Numbered from the stretch's first letter, positions 1 to 5,696 are shown. The stretch: DNA of 6,262 nt from Alphaproteobacteria bacterium (GCA_017450545.1 JAFSTL010000110.1:1-6262); one strand, 5' to 3'. Numbers and translations are program-made. Notes: generated by a model from the letters alone, not told the origin.

Positions 1-1
1 T

Positions 2-547
2 AGATTAGTTCAGTTTCAAAATAAGATGGAACATACGGTGGAGGCTTTTTCGAAAGAAGTTTCAGGCATACGCACAGGAAGGGCTTCTGTTGCGTTATTG
101 GAGCCGATTAAGGTTGAGGCATACGGTTCTTTGATGCCGCTTGCCCAAGTTGGGACTGTGTCTGCACCAGATGCAAGGATGCTCGTCGTAAATGTTTGGG
201 ATCGCGGTCTTGTCAAAAGTGTTGAAAAAGCGATAAGAGAAAGTGGGGCGAATTTGAATCCTGCAACAGATGGGCAAACTGTGAGAGTACCTATACCTCC
301 CCTTTCAGAAGAACGTAGACAAGAATTGTCGAAATTGGCGGGAAAATACGCTGAGGAAGCTAAAATTGCAATCAGGAACGTTCGCCGCGATGCGATGGAA
401 ACAATAAAGAAACAGGAAAAGAACGGAGAAATTAGTGAAGATGATTTAAAAGGTTTGTCGGATGATATTCAAAATTTAACAAATGAATATACGAAAAAGA
501 TTGATAAACTTTTGGAAACGAAGCAGAAAGATATAATGCAGATATAG
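2..547 (+). CDS. frr: Ribosome recycling factor, 5' end cut by window edge
   Basis: RRF acts in the cytoplasm with EF-G to split the post-termination ribosome so its subunits can be reused. The frame carries the family landmarks in order: an N-terminal helix ending in IRTGRAS, then VEAYGS and PLAQVGTVS, the VEKAIRESG helix with NP.TDG, PIPPLSEERR, the KYAEEAKIAIRNVRRDA helix, GEISEDD, and a C-terminal helix ending in KDIMQI. The wording is alphaproteobacterial. The first ATG is at 26 and would give 173 residues, but the frame stays open to base 2 and the family is usually about 185 residues, so the true start is probably a few codons left of the window. The TAG stop lies 3 bases before the next gene, which suggests co-transcription. 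Identity is very secure; only the start is uncertain. Confidence 0.96.
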   Translation, partial: RLVQFQNKMEHTVEAFSKEVSGIRTGRASVALLEPIKVEAYGSLMPLAQVGTVSAPDARMLVVNVWDRGLVKSVEKAIRESGANLNPATDGQTVRVPIPPLSEERRQELSKLAGKYAEEAKIAIRNVRRDAMETIKKQEKNGEISEDDLKGLSDDIQNLTNEYTKKIDKLLETKQKDIMQI

Positions 548-550
548 AAA

Positions 551-1225
551 ATGCGCAGATTATTTCAGTATCCATTATCAGGCCTGTCTCGAGCTGTGCG
601 CGTAATCCTTTCGGAAAAGCATCTGGATTACGATATGGTATACGAAGCGCCCTGGGATCCGTCGGAAGAGTTGCTCGAGCACAACATTTCTGGTGAGGTT
701 CCTGTATTGGTTGACATAAATGGCGTTGTAACGTATGGAAAGTCAGCAATACGTGAATATCTGGATGAGGTTTATCCGGATATGCCGTTGATAGGTTCAG
801 ATTACCAGCAACGTGCGGAGGCTCGTAAGATTGCAGATTGGGCAGAAAATGGGCTATACAAGGACGTTTATTACCCGGTTATCCGAGAGCGAATCCTGAA
901 GCGTTTTGCAAAAGAAGCCGACAAGCGCCCGGATCCGGCTCGCATACGCACCGCTAGTGCAAAACTGAATAATCACATGGAATACATATCTTGGCTTGTT
1001 GATAGACGGAATTGGCTCGCAGGGAAGGAGTTTTCCATAGCAGATATAACAACTTCAACTTTGCTTTCTGTGTTGGATTACCTTGGAGTTATTCAGTGGA
1101 ACAAGTATGAACTTGTGAAAAGCTGGTATGTTAGGATAAAGTCAAGACCGAGTTTTCGAAGCATTTTGCAGGACAATTTATCTCAGATTCCTCCGGCAGA
1201 TAATTATGCAAATCTTGATTTTTAA
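551..1225 (+). CDS. fzlA: FzlA-like GST-fold, FtsZ-binding cell division protein
   Basis: This is a 224-residue glutathione S-transferase-fold protein. The N-terminal thioredoxin-like domain (about residues 1-80) begins MRRLFQYPLS and has the cis-proline segment SGEVPVLVD near residue 51. An all-helical C-terminal domain follows, with NWLAGKEFSIADI, the GST N-capping box. The start, the RRNWLAG and WYVRIKSRPSFR segments, and above all the tail ending NYANLDF match the alphaproteobacterial FzlA group as I remember it. FzlA in Caulobacter binds FtsZ filaments through a GST-like body, and its short C-terminal tail is needed for constriction. The role here is therefore inferred to be septation, not detoxification. 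It starts 3 bases after frr with only a weak ribosome site, consistent with translational coupling. The alternative is a generic GST-family protein such as a stringent starvation protein A relative. The fold is certain and the FzlA assignment likely. Confidence 0.78.
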   Translation: MRRLFQYPLSGLSRAVRVILSEKHLDYDMVYEAPWDPSEELLEHNISGEVPVLVDINGVVTYGKSAIREYLDEVYPDMPLIGSDYQQRAEARKIADWAENGLYKDVYYPVIRERILKRFAKEADKRPDPARIRTASAKLNNHMEYISWLVDRRNWLAGKEFSIADITTSTLLSVLDYLGVIQWNKYELVKSWYVRIKSRPSFRSILQDNLSQIPPADNYANLDF

Positions 1226-1234
1226 AGGTGATTT

Positions 1235-1471
1235 ATGAAACTTGTTTTAATATGTGACGAAGAAAAAATATACGAAGGAGATATTTCTCAAATCAGTATT
1301 GTAACGGACAATGGTGAAGTTAAGATTTTGCCGAAACATCAACCATACATGACAAAAGTTTTGGAGAAAATATCATACACTCCGGTGAATGGTAATGAAA
1401 CGTCACTAAACATTTCAGAAGGTTTTGTATATACCAATGGAAACACTTGTTTTGTTGTGGTAGATAAATGA
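1235..1471 (+). CDS. atpC: ATP synthase F1 epsilon subunit, beta-sandwich domain only
   Basis: The epsilon subunit sits on the central stalk of F1 and links gamma to the c-ring. The 78 residues follow the N-terminal beta-sandwich pattern: KLVLICDEEKIYEGDISQISIVT, then GEVKILPKHQPYMTKV (equivalent to the family's G-x-x-G-(I/V)-L-x-x-H-x-P), then NISEGFVYTNGNTCFVVVD. The usual protein is about 130-140 residues, with a two-helix C-terminal domain that can inhibit ATP hydrolysis. That domain is absent: the TGA stop falls right after the last strand and overlaps the next gene's ATG (shared ATGA), and reading on in frame gives nothing epsilon-like. The truncation therefore looks natural. A good Shine-Dalgarno, AAAGGTG at 1225-1230, lies just before the ATG. 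The gene follows fzlA instead of atpD, so it is detached from the usual atp operon order, at least on its left side. Confidence 0.82.
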   Translation: MKLVLICDEEKIYEGDISQISIVTDNGEVKILPKHQPYMTKVLEKISYTPVNGNETSLNISEGFVYTNGNTCFVVVDK

Positions 1472-2688
1472 AGTTTTTTCAAATTTGTGCAGATAAGCAA
1501 AAAAATCAAGCAGTCTTGTGGCTCTGTGGAATGCACTTTTGCTGGGGCATGGCGACCTCAATGATTTTTTCACTTTTGCCGGTTTTTATAGTCGACGAGC
1601 TAGGCGGCAACAGCAAATCTTTTGGGGCACTTGAAGGGGCAGTTATTTTTCTTTCATTTATGGCAAAACTCTTTGCCGGTTTTATAATGGACATTTTTAA
1701 AAGAAAATTACCGATGCTTAAAGTTGGGACAATCGTGACAATTTGCAGCAAAGCGTTGCTTGCTTGCGCGCCTAATGTGCTTTTTGTGTTTTTTTCAAAG
1801 TCGCTTGATCGATTTGCAAAAGGTTTGCGACAGGCTCCGTCGGATACCATCTTGGCAGAGTTGTCTGAAAAAAAGGGATATGCCTATTCTCTTCGATACA
1901 CAACGAATATCTCCGGATTTTTGATAGGGTCGATTGTAACCTCAACTATAGTTGCAATGATTGGTAAAGATTTTCGATTAATTTTTTCACTTGCTGTTGT
2001 CCCAACTATTGTCGCTTTGTATATCTTAATGACTAAAATAAAGTATGATGACGCTTTGCAATATAAGCAAAAAGCGAAGCACAAATGGGACATACGAGAT
2101 GTGAAAAACATGCCGACGTCATATTGGCACTTTATGATTTTTATATCTCTTCTCATGTTCAATCGTTTTAGCGAAGGATTTATAACATTGCGAGCAAAAG
2201 AGGTTATTCCTGACCAAGTCGGAAATTTTCCATTGTTTATGGGGCTGTATGAGCTATGCGCCATAAGTATTGCTGTGTTAGTTGGAAGAATATCTGACAG
2301 AATAGATAAACGCAAACTTATGTTGCTTGGTGTATGTCTCCTAATTATTGCTGATATATTCGGGACTTTTGCGAACAATATGGCAACGATAGTCTGCATA
2401 TACATTTTTGCAGGCTTGCATATTGGAATGACGCAGGGACTGATAGGGTCGATAATAGCGAAGCTTGCTCCGGAAAATTTAGTAGGGACGGCATTTGCAA
2501 TATTTTACGGAGTAGAGGGGCTTGTGTTGTTGATATCAAATAATATAGCTGGATTTTCCTCTGACATAGCGAAAACTTTATCCATACAATGCTCTTCAGC
2601 TCCATTTATATGTGGAAGCATATTCAGCATCGTTGCAGTAGGTTACGTAACTTTTTGGTTACACAGAGAAAATAAGTTAAGAATTTAA
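1468..2688 (+). CDS. Major facilitator superfamily transporter, substrate unknown
   Basis: This is a 406-residue inner-membrane protein with about 12 hydrophobic helices in two six-helix halves, separated by a charged cytoplasmic loop (about residues 193-215, YDDALQYKQKAKHKWDIRD). Loop 2-3 holds MFS motif A in degenerate form, GFIMDIFKRK at 71-80, and the second half has the matching VGRISDRIDKRKLM. The segment DRFAKGLRQAPSD at 114-126 matches the DRxGKGxRxAPRD signature seen at the start of helix 4 in a large family of bacterial MFS permeases. Both the length and topology are normal, with no break. The ATG overlaps the atpC stop, so it is probably translated by coupling from the upstream genes. 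Nothing in the sequence identifies the substrate. In a host-associated cell such a permease could import a host metabolite or export a drug, but this is a guess. Confidence 0.88.
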   Translation: MKFFQICADKQKNQAVLWLCGMHFCWGMATSMIFSLLPVFIVDELGGNSKSFGALEGAVIFLSFMAKLFAGFIMDIFKRKLPMLKVGTIVTICSKALLACAPNVLFVFFSKSLDRFAKGLRQAPSDTILAELSEKKGYAYSLRYTTNISGFLIGSIVTSTIVAMIGKDFRLIFSLAVVPTIVALYILMTKIKYDDALQYKQKAKHKWDIRDVKNMPTSYWHFMIFISLLMFNRFSEGFITLRAKEVIPDQVGNFPLFMGLYELCAISIAVLVGRISDRIDKRKLMLLGVCLLIIADIFGTFANNMATIVCIYIFAGLHIGMTQGLIGSIIAKLAPENLVGTAFAIFYGVEGLVLLISNNIAGFSSDIAKTLSIQCSSAPFICGSIFSIVAVGYVTFWLHRENKLRI

Positions 2689-2711
2689 CGAAAAGTTAAC
2701 GATTGCTTACT

Positions 2712-2729
2712 AGCCTAAAATCAAAGGCT
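2712..2729 (+). terminator. Weak hairpin after MFS gene, possible terminator
   Basis: AGCCT (2712-2716) and AGGCT (2725-2729) can form a 5-bp stem with an 8-base loop, followed by a short T-containing tail (TTCT). It is the only stem-loop I see in the 60 bases between the MFS gene and the next CDS. The stem is short and lacks a proper U-tract, so intrinsic termination is doubtful. Confidence 0.2.
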
Positions 2730-2748
2730 TTCTGGTCAGTTACCTGGT

Positions 2749-3879
2749 ATGGCGAAAAGATGGGCGAAAAATGTGTTTATGCTAGTTATTTGCTTAACAA
2801 CTACTCACACATTTAGCGCAGAGATAACTGAAGGCACGCTAAATAAAGCGGCTGAAGATATAATGAGGGAACATGAAAAAGATTATAAAAGCGAACCATT
2901 TTTAAATGATACGGAACACATGGATTCTCTTAAAGAAGCGATAAAATTGGCGCTTCGAGAAAAAGTGTATACCACGCCTGGCGCGGAAAGCTTAGGAGAC
3001 ATTTTTGATAACACTTTGGGAAATCCCGCAACTGAAAACTACCTGTTTATTCGGATGCTTTTTAAGTATATGGTTGATGAAGAACTCAACATTGATGATG
3101 CTATAAAGAGATTACATGACGTTATAGAAAATCGGTTAGATGATATTGAAAAATATGCAAAAACTGCAAATATAGAAAAAATGTTAAAAAAAAGTTCAGA
3201 AGAAATAGCAGAAAAGATACGTAAAATTAGTGAAACCCATAACGTGTTGCCTGCACGAAATATTTTTGAGTTAGTGAAATCTATTGAACCTTCTGTGAAA
3301 GCCCCCGGTGAAGCAATCAACAAAATTTTAAGTAAAATTCCATCAACGAATCAAACCTTAGTTCAGAGCAAAGCCGGAGATACTTTAACATTTCTGCTAA
3401 ATGAAAATAAGTCGGGCGGCAAACCAGCGGTGATTAATTGGCGCACAACGAAGCAAAAAGCCGGCTTGCTGCAGGAATACACCCCAGAGATACGGGAAAG
3501 TTTGCAAAAGAATTCGCAAAATGAGCAACATGAACAATGCCTTTATTCAGAAAAGTTAAATTTACAGTCTTTAAACGGCACTTCGGATGCCCCCAGACAG
3601 CCACACGCTTCTTTTAAGGTCGATCTCATAAGTGCAAATGCAGTAACCAACGCCACGACAGATCAGGAAATACGCGAATTAGTCCGGATGCAGGGGGTGA
3701 TCGCGTTGATTACAGGGCATGATGTGCTTATCATCAGCATGCGTGGCTTTGATGTGTCACAAAAACGCCTAGTTGAAATTGGAAAAATTTATAATGAAGA
3801 ATTAAATAATCCGTTAATTCAAGGAAAATTTAAAAAGGTAATGTTTATTAAAGAAAATGCGACTACACAATCAAAATAA
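2749..3879 (+). CDS. Exported protein of unknown family
   Basis: I do not recognise this 376-residue protein. Residues 1-24 are a clear Sec signal peptide: basic start MAKRWAKN, hydrophobic core VFMLVICLT, and a likely signal peptidase I site after FSA, giving a mature protein that begins EITEG. The mature part is mostly charged and predicted helical up to about residue 185, with a heptad-like stretch near 115-165 (DDAIKRLHDVIENRLDDIEKY, then EKMLKKSSEEIAEKIRKI). After a Gln/Asn/Ser-rich linker, the last 90 residues look like a compact alpha/beta domain, including QGVIALITGHDVLIISMRG and KFKKVMFIKEN. Nearly all Cys is in the signal; the mature chain has a single one in EQCLY. No ribosome site is obvious before the ATG (ACCTGGT), but the signal peptide supports this start. 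It is probably periplasmic, outer-membrane associated or secreted. The gene is real with high probability; its function is unknown. Confidence 0.8.
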   Translation: MAKRWAKNVFMLVICLTTTHTFSAEITEGTLNKAAEDIMREHEKDYKSEPFLNDTEHMDSLKEAIKLALREKVYTTPGAESLGDIFDNTLGNPATENYLFIRMLFKYMVDEELNIDDAIKRLHDVIENRLDDIEKYAKTANIEKMLKKSSEEIAEKIRKISETHNVLPARNIFELVKSIEPSVKAPGEAINKILSKIPSTNQTLVQSKAGDTLTFLLNENKSGGKPAVINWRTTKQKAGLLQEYTPEIRESLQKNSQNEQHEQCLYSEKLNLQSLNGTSDAPRQPHASFKVDLISANAVTNATTDQEIRELVRMQGVIALITGHDVLIISMRGFDVSQKRLVEIGKIYNEELNNPLIQGKFKKVMFIKENATTQSK

Positions 3880-3953
3880 CTAGTTTATACTTCTCGAATT
3901 AAGGTTAGCGAATCTTGCTTAACGAAAAGAAACACCCCTTTAAACAATATAAC

Positions 3954-3998
3954 AGGAGGTTCACTTTAGCAATGCGATATGAAAGAATAAGGTACTGA
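3954..3998 (+). other. Orphan AGGAGG with 8-codon ORF, in the 3880-4121 spacer
   Basis: A consensus Shine-Dalgarno, AGGAGG, is at 3954-3959. The first ATG after it (3972) opens only MRYERIRY and stops at 3996-3998, and the 12-base spacing is longer than ideal. The window's real genes mostly have weaker ribosome sites, so a perfect one with no gene is odd. It may be the relic of a lost gene or a leader peptide. Apart from this, I see no supported gene, terminator or RNA in 3880-4121. The plus ORF starting at 4019 has no ribosome site and overlaps the better-supported minus gene. Confidence 0.2.
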
Positions 3999-4121
3999 CT
4001 TGTTTTCCCAAGAAATTTATGGACTTAGATGTGGATATCCATGCGCATTCCAACTCACTTTTAGTACAAATTTTTTGTATTCAACCTCATTTTTCTTCCG
4101 TAGGATTTCGTTATTATGTAG

Positions 4122-4343
4122 TTAATTATACCAAATTGCGAATTGTTGATAACTTACGTTATTGTTTGTGTTATTCGGATCTCCATGTATCGTTCTTCTA
4201 TTCTTTAGATTAATCTCAGGCACAGCGCTTGCATCTTGTGTATTTATACTACTTCCAGAGCAAGACTGCGTCAAAGCCAGAGATGCGACAATACCGCTTA
4301 GATATATCGCTCTCGAACACTTTTTGTTTGATTTATTCAACAT
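4122..4343 (-). CDS. Small exported protein, possible lipoprotein
   Basis: This 73-residue protein has a convincing signal: basic start MLNKSNKKCSR, then a hydrophobic core AIYLSGIVASLAL (about residues 12-24), then TQSC with Cys 28. The Cys position suggests a lipoprotein, but TQS-C is a poor lipobox because Gln sits at -2, so type I cleavage nearby is an alternative. The mature part is about 45 polar residues rich in Asn, Ser and Thr (SGSSINTQ, then DPNNTNNNVSYQQF), with no recognisable domain. A strong ribosome site (AAAGGAAG, 6 bases before the ATG) and a promoter-like pair upstream support expression; the overlapping plus-strand frames have neither. It faces away from the secreted protein gene at 4537, with which it shares its upstream region. 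Function unknown; small surface proteins and bacteriocin-like lysis lipoproteins would look similar. Confidence 0.65.
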   Translation of the reverse strand: MLNKSNKKCSRAIYLSGIVASLALTQSCSGSSINTQDASAVPEINLKNRRTIHGDPNNTNNNVSYQQFAIWYN

Positions 4344-4349
4344 AGCTAT

Positions 4350-4357
4350 CTTCCTTT
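4350..4357 (-). promoter_or_regulatory. Ribosome binding site of the small exported protein
   Basis: On the minus strand this reads AAAGGAAG, with 6 bases between it and the ATG ending at 4343. It is among the best-spaced Shine-Dalgarno sites in the window and is the main reason for choosing the minus-strand reading over the overlapping plus-strand frames. Confidence 0.7.
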
Positions 4358-4387
4358 AACAAAATCTCAAATTTCATACCTATTTTT

Positions 4388-4416
4388 ATTTTGCCTCACA
4401 TTTCCCATAAAGTCAA
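4388..4416 (-). promoter_or_regulatory. Candidate sigma-70 promoter for the minus-strand gene
   Basis: On the minus strand, TTGACT (4416-4411) is followed after exactly 17 bases by CAAAAT (4393-4388). These match the -35 consensus at 5 of 6 and the -10 consensus at 4 of 6. Transcription would start near 4381, giving a leader of roughly 40 bases that contains the AAAGGAAG site. It overlaps the plus-strand promoter candidate. Confidence 0.45.
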
Positions 4417-4430
4417 AATGTTATTATAAT
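4402..4430 (+). promoter_or_regulatory. Candidate sigma-70 promoter for the 4537 gene
   Basis: A perfect TATAAT at 4425-4430 is preceded after 17 bases by TTCCCA (4402-4407), a 4 of 6 match to the -35 consensus. A start near 4437 would leave a leader of about 100 bases, which includes the tandem CTTGTCCGGA repeat. The element overlaps the divergent minus-strand promoter by about 15 bases, so the two would compete or be co-regulated. Confidence 0.45.
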
Positions 4431-4463
4431 GCGAAAACAAAGACGTTTTTCTCCCAGAATTAT

Positions 4464-4490
4464 CTTGTCCGGACTTGTCCGGAACTTGTA
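4464..4490 (+). repeat. Tandem CTTGTCCGGA repeat in leader, possible operator or hairpin
   Basis: Two perfect adjacent 10-base copies, CTTGTCCGGA at 4464-4473 and 4474-4483, are followed by a decayed third (ACTTGTA). TCCGGA is its own reverse complement, so the pair can also fold as a 6-bp stem with a CTTG loop. The unit is GC-rich inside an AT-rich leader. Depending on where transcription starts, it could be a regulator binding site or an RNA structure upstream of the 4537 gene. Confidence 0.5.
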
Positions 4491-4536
4491 GATTGAACTA
4501 ACTTAAAGTCGAGTAATACATTTGTTTTGTGTTTTT

Positions 4537-5223
4537 ATGATACGTAAAAGTTTAGTATTCATGGGGTTGGTTGTTTCAGGGGGTGGAGCGTGTTATGCTA
4601 GTTCTTATACCGAATGTATTCACGATGACTGTCATCCTATGAATGGGGTGAATAAGTCGTTGGAGCGGTTTATGAAGATGGAAGAGGAGTTTGTTTCTTC
4701 TGTTAAGTGTCTCGGGAATCATTTGAATGATCTTGAGAAGCTTGATATGAGATTATCGGCTCAGGAGAATTATATTCGTTCTATTCGTCTGAAATTGCAG
4801 GGACTTATACATGGTTCTGCGGGTATATCCGACGGCTATGCAGGCATGCCGAATGTTCAGAATAACTTAAATAGCCAAACAGTTATAAACAACCAAACAA
4901 CAATGAATACTAACAATACCTGCATTAATAGTAACTTTATGCAAAATGTGCAAAACAATTCTGGTCAGGCATCTACGTATGACGTTTGTACGTCGGATAA
5001 TGTGAGGTTACAACAGCACGGCATAGCGCAAGTGGATGCAAAAGACGCGGAAATAAACGATCTTAAGAAAAATAAACCGAGTGGGCTAAGTGCCGAGGAC
5101 AAAGGGTATATCAAATTGATGTACGAAAACCTAAAAAATGGTGAAATGAAGGGAGCCATAAGAGTCAAGTATACCTTTGTAACGGACCCAACACAAATAA
5201 CACCTCCTTTCAAAAATAAATAA
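4537..5223 (+). CDS. Secreted coiled-coil and Asn-rich protein, unknown family
   Basis: I start at ATG 4537, not at the in-frame TTG at 4522, because this gives a normal signal peptide: MIRKS, hydrophobic core LVFMGLVVSGGGA, and likely cleavage after CYA at residue 21. The product has 228 residues. Residues 40-90 form a probable coiled coil (LERFMKMEEEFVSSVKCLG, then LNDLEKLDMRLSAQENYI). Residues 106-143 are rich in Asn, Gln and Thr and contain NVQNN twice. The end (about 160-228) is charged and finishes TDPTQITPPFKNK. Mature cysteines at 27, 32, 58, 129 and 151 could form disulfides outside the cytoplasm. The first third of the gene is G+T-rich and everything from about 4860 is A+C-rich, as if two sources were joined. 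No Shine-Dalgarno precedes the ATG. It lies divergent to the small exported protein. Function unknown; a surface protein or host-directed effector is possible but unproven. Confidence 0.7.
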   Translation: MIRKSLVFMGLVVSGGGACYASSYTECIHDDCHPMNGVNKSLERFMKMEEEFVSSVKCLGNHLNDLEKLDMRLSAQENYIRSIRLKLQGLIHGSAGISDGYAGMPNVQNNLNSQTVINNQTTMNTNNTCINSNFMQNVQNNSGQASTYDVCTSDNVRLQQHGIAQVDAKDAEINDLKKNKPSGLSAEDKGYIKLMYENLKNGEMKGAIRVKYTFVTDPTQITPPFKNK

Positions 5224-5239
5224 CGCCACGAAAAGAAGA

Positions 5240-5270
5240 GCGGCAAGGTCGCAAGCACGACCTTGGCTGC
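5240..5270 (+). terminator. Strong stem-loop after the 4537 gene
   Basis: CAAGGTCG (5244-5251) and CGACCTTG (5258-5265) form a perfect 8-bp stem with a 6-base loop, extended by four more pairs (GCGG with GCTGC) past one bulged G. It starts 17 bases after the stop codon, where a terminator would sit. There is no T-run on the plus strand (ACAATAAACA follows), so classical intrinsic termination rightward is not supported. On the minus strand it is followed by CTCTTCTTTTCG, which is a little better. It may instead stabilise the 3' end of the message. Confidence 0.4.
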
Positions 5271-5418
5271 ACAATAAACAGCACCGCGAACCGGAGAAAG
5301 AGAAGGATACAATACGCAGTACAGAGACAAGGATCCACACGCACGCACACACGGATCATAAGGCATCACACCACAAAGAAACCAACGCGCACATAACACG
5401 AAAGCCACACAACTAACA

Positions 5419-5427
5419 CCCCCCCCC
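5419..5427 (+). repeat. Homopolymer run of nine C
   Basis: Nine consecutive C lie in an AT-rich genome, just before a TGA. Tracts of this length slip during replication and can switch frames. Here the frames on both sides are interrupted by nearby stops, so there is no clear gene for it to control. Confidence 0.6.
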
Positions 5428-5528
5428 TGAGATAGACGACATCGAGGACGCAAAACGAAGTAAACGACGAGCGGTCACCCATAACAGAAAAACCTAACAC
5501 CTGTCTAAACACGCCACATAACGAGTAC

Positions 5529-5696
5529 ATGGTCAACAAGATCTATTACCCCGATGAACTAGATAATGTAGGCAAATGGGGCACCAGCGCATCAGGATGG
5601 GAGCGATGGCGAGACCAGTTTGAAAGGACGATATATTTTTTGTGCACAAAAATTTTTAAGAAAGCAGTCTCAAAACTACGAGAAATATTCAAGTGA
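5529..5696 (+). CDS. Possible small protein of 55 residues
   Basis: An ATG at 5529 opens a 55-codon frame ending in TGA at 5694-5696. The product begins MVNKIYYPDELDNVGKWG, has a Trp-rich middle (SGWERWRDQFER) and ends in a basic amphipathic helix (KIFKKAVSKLREIFK). The balanced residue mix looks protein-like, more so than the flanking frames. The frame is also open upstream to 5436, just after a TAG at 5433, so this may be the tail of a longer gene broken in the T-poor region. There is no ribosome site before the ATG and I recognise no family. An AT-rich palindrome follows the stop directly. Real expression is uncertain. Confidence 0.3.
   Translation: MVNKIYYPDELDNVGKWGTSASGWERWRDQFERTIYFLCTKIFKKAVSKLREIFK
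5637..5652. repeat. Perfect 16-base palindrome TTTTTGTGCACAAAAA
   Basis: This is an uninterrupted palindrome with its centre between 5644 and 5645, inside the possible 55-codon ORF and followed by TTTTT. With no loop bases it suits a dimeric DNA-binding protein better than an RNA hairpin. Chance is possible given the A and T runs. Confidence 0.45.

Larger units (their letters stand above)
5224..5528. other. T-depleted intergenic stretch, no supported gene
   Basis: Hand counting 5221-5520 gives 122 A, 26 T and 152 G+C, so the plus strand is about 41% A and 9% T in a window that is otherwise AT-rich with no such imbalance. Long open frames on the minus strand here are a by-product, because every stop codon needs an A and the minus strand has few. 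In the three plus frames, stops occur at intervals (for example at 5221, 5275, 5359 and 5433) and no frame carries a start with a ribosome site. It could be decayed coding sequence continuing from the gene before it, an untranslated RNA, or imported DNA. It contains the 5240-5270 hairpin and the C9 tract. Confidence 0.5.

Noticed and set aside
4065..4079. TACAAA-TTT-TTTGTA inverted repeat as a terminator for the minus-strand gene
   Set aside because: It is an AT-only stem with a 3-base loop and no GC core, and it is expected by chance in such sequence.
4019..4359. Two plus-strand frames (4019-4213 and 4162-4359) over the small exported protein
   Set aside because: They have no ribosome site. 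The minus-strand reading has a strong Shine-Dalgarno, a promoter-like element and a signal peptide.
4405..4436. dif-like recombination site: the minus strand has TTTCGCATTAT, similar to the XerC half of dif
   Set aside because: The expected XerD half matches at only about 4 of 11 positions, and the match overlaps a promoter-like TATAAT. A second dif-like string near 4105-4130 also fails to line up over the full site.
4464..4490. CRISPR-like or longer tandem repeat array
   Set aside because: There are only two perfect 10-base units and one decayed copy, with no spacers and no cas-like gene nearby.
4522..4536. TTG at 4522 as the start of the secreted-protein gene
   Set aside because: It would add MFCVF before the basic start of the signal peptide and has no better ribosome site. 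ATG 4537 gives a normal signal sequence.
4965..5453. Minus-strand 162-codon open frame across the end of the secreted-protein gene and the T-poor stretch
   Set aside because: It exists because the minus strand there has little A, so stop codons are rare. It is Cys-rich, has no ribosome site, resembles nothing I know, and overlaps a better-supported gene.
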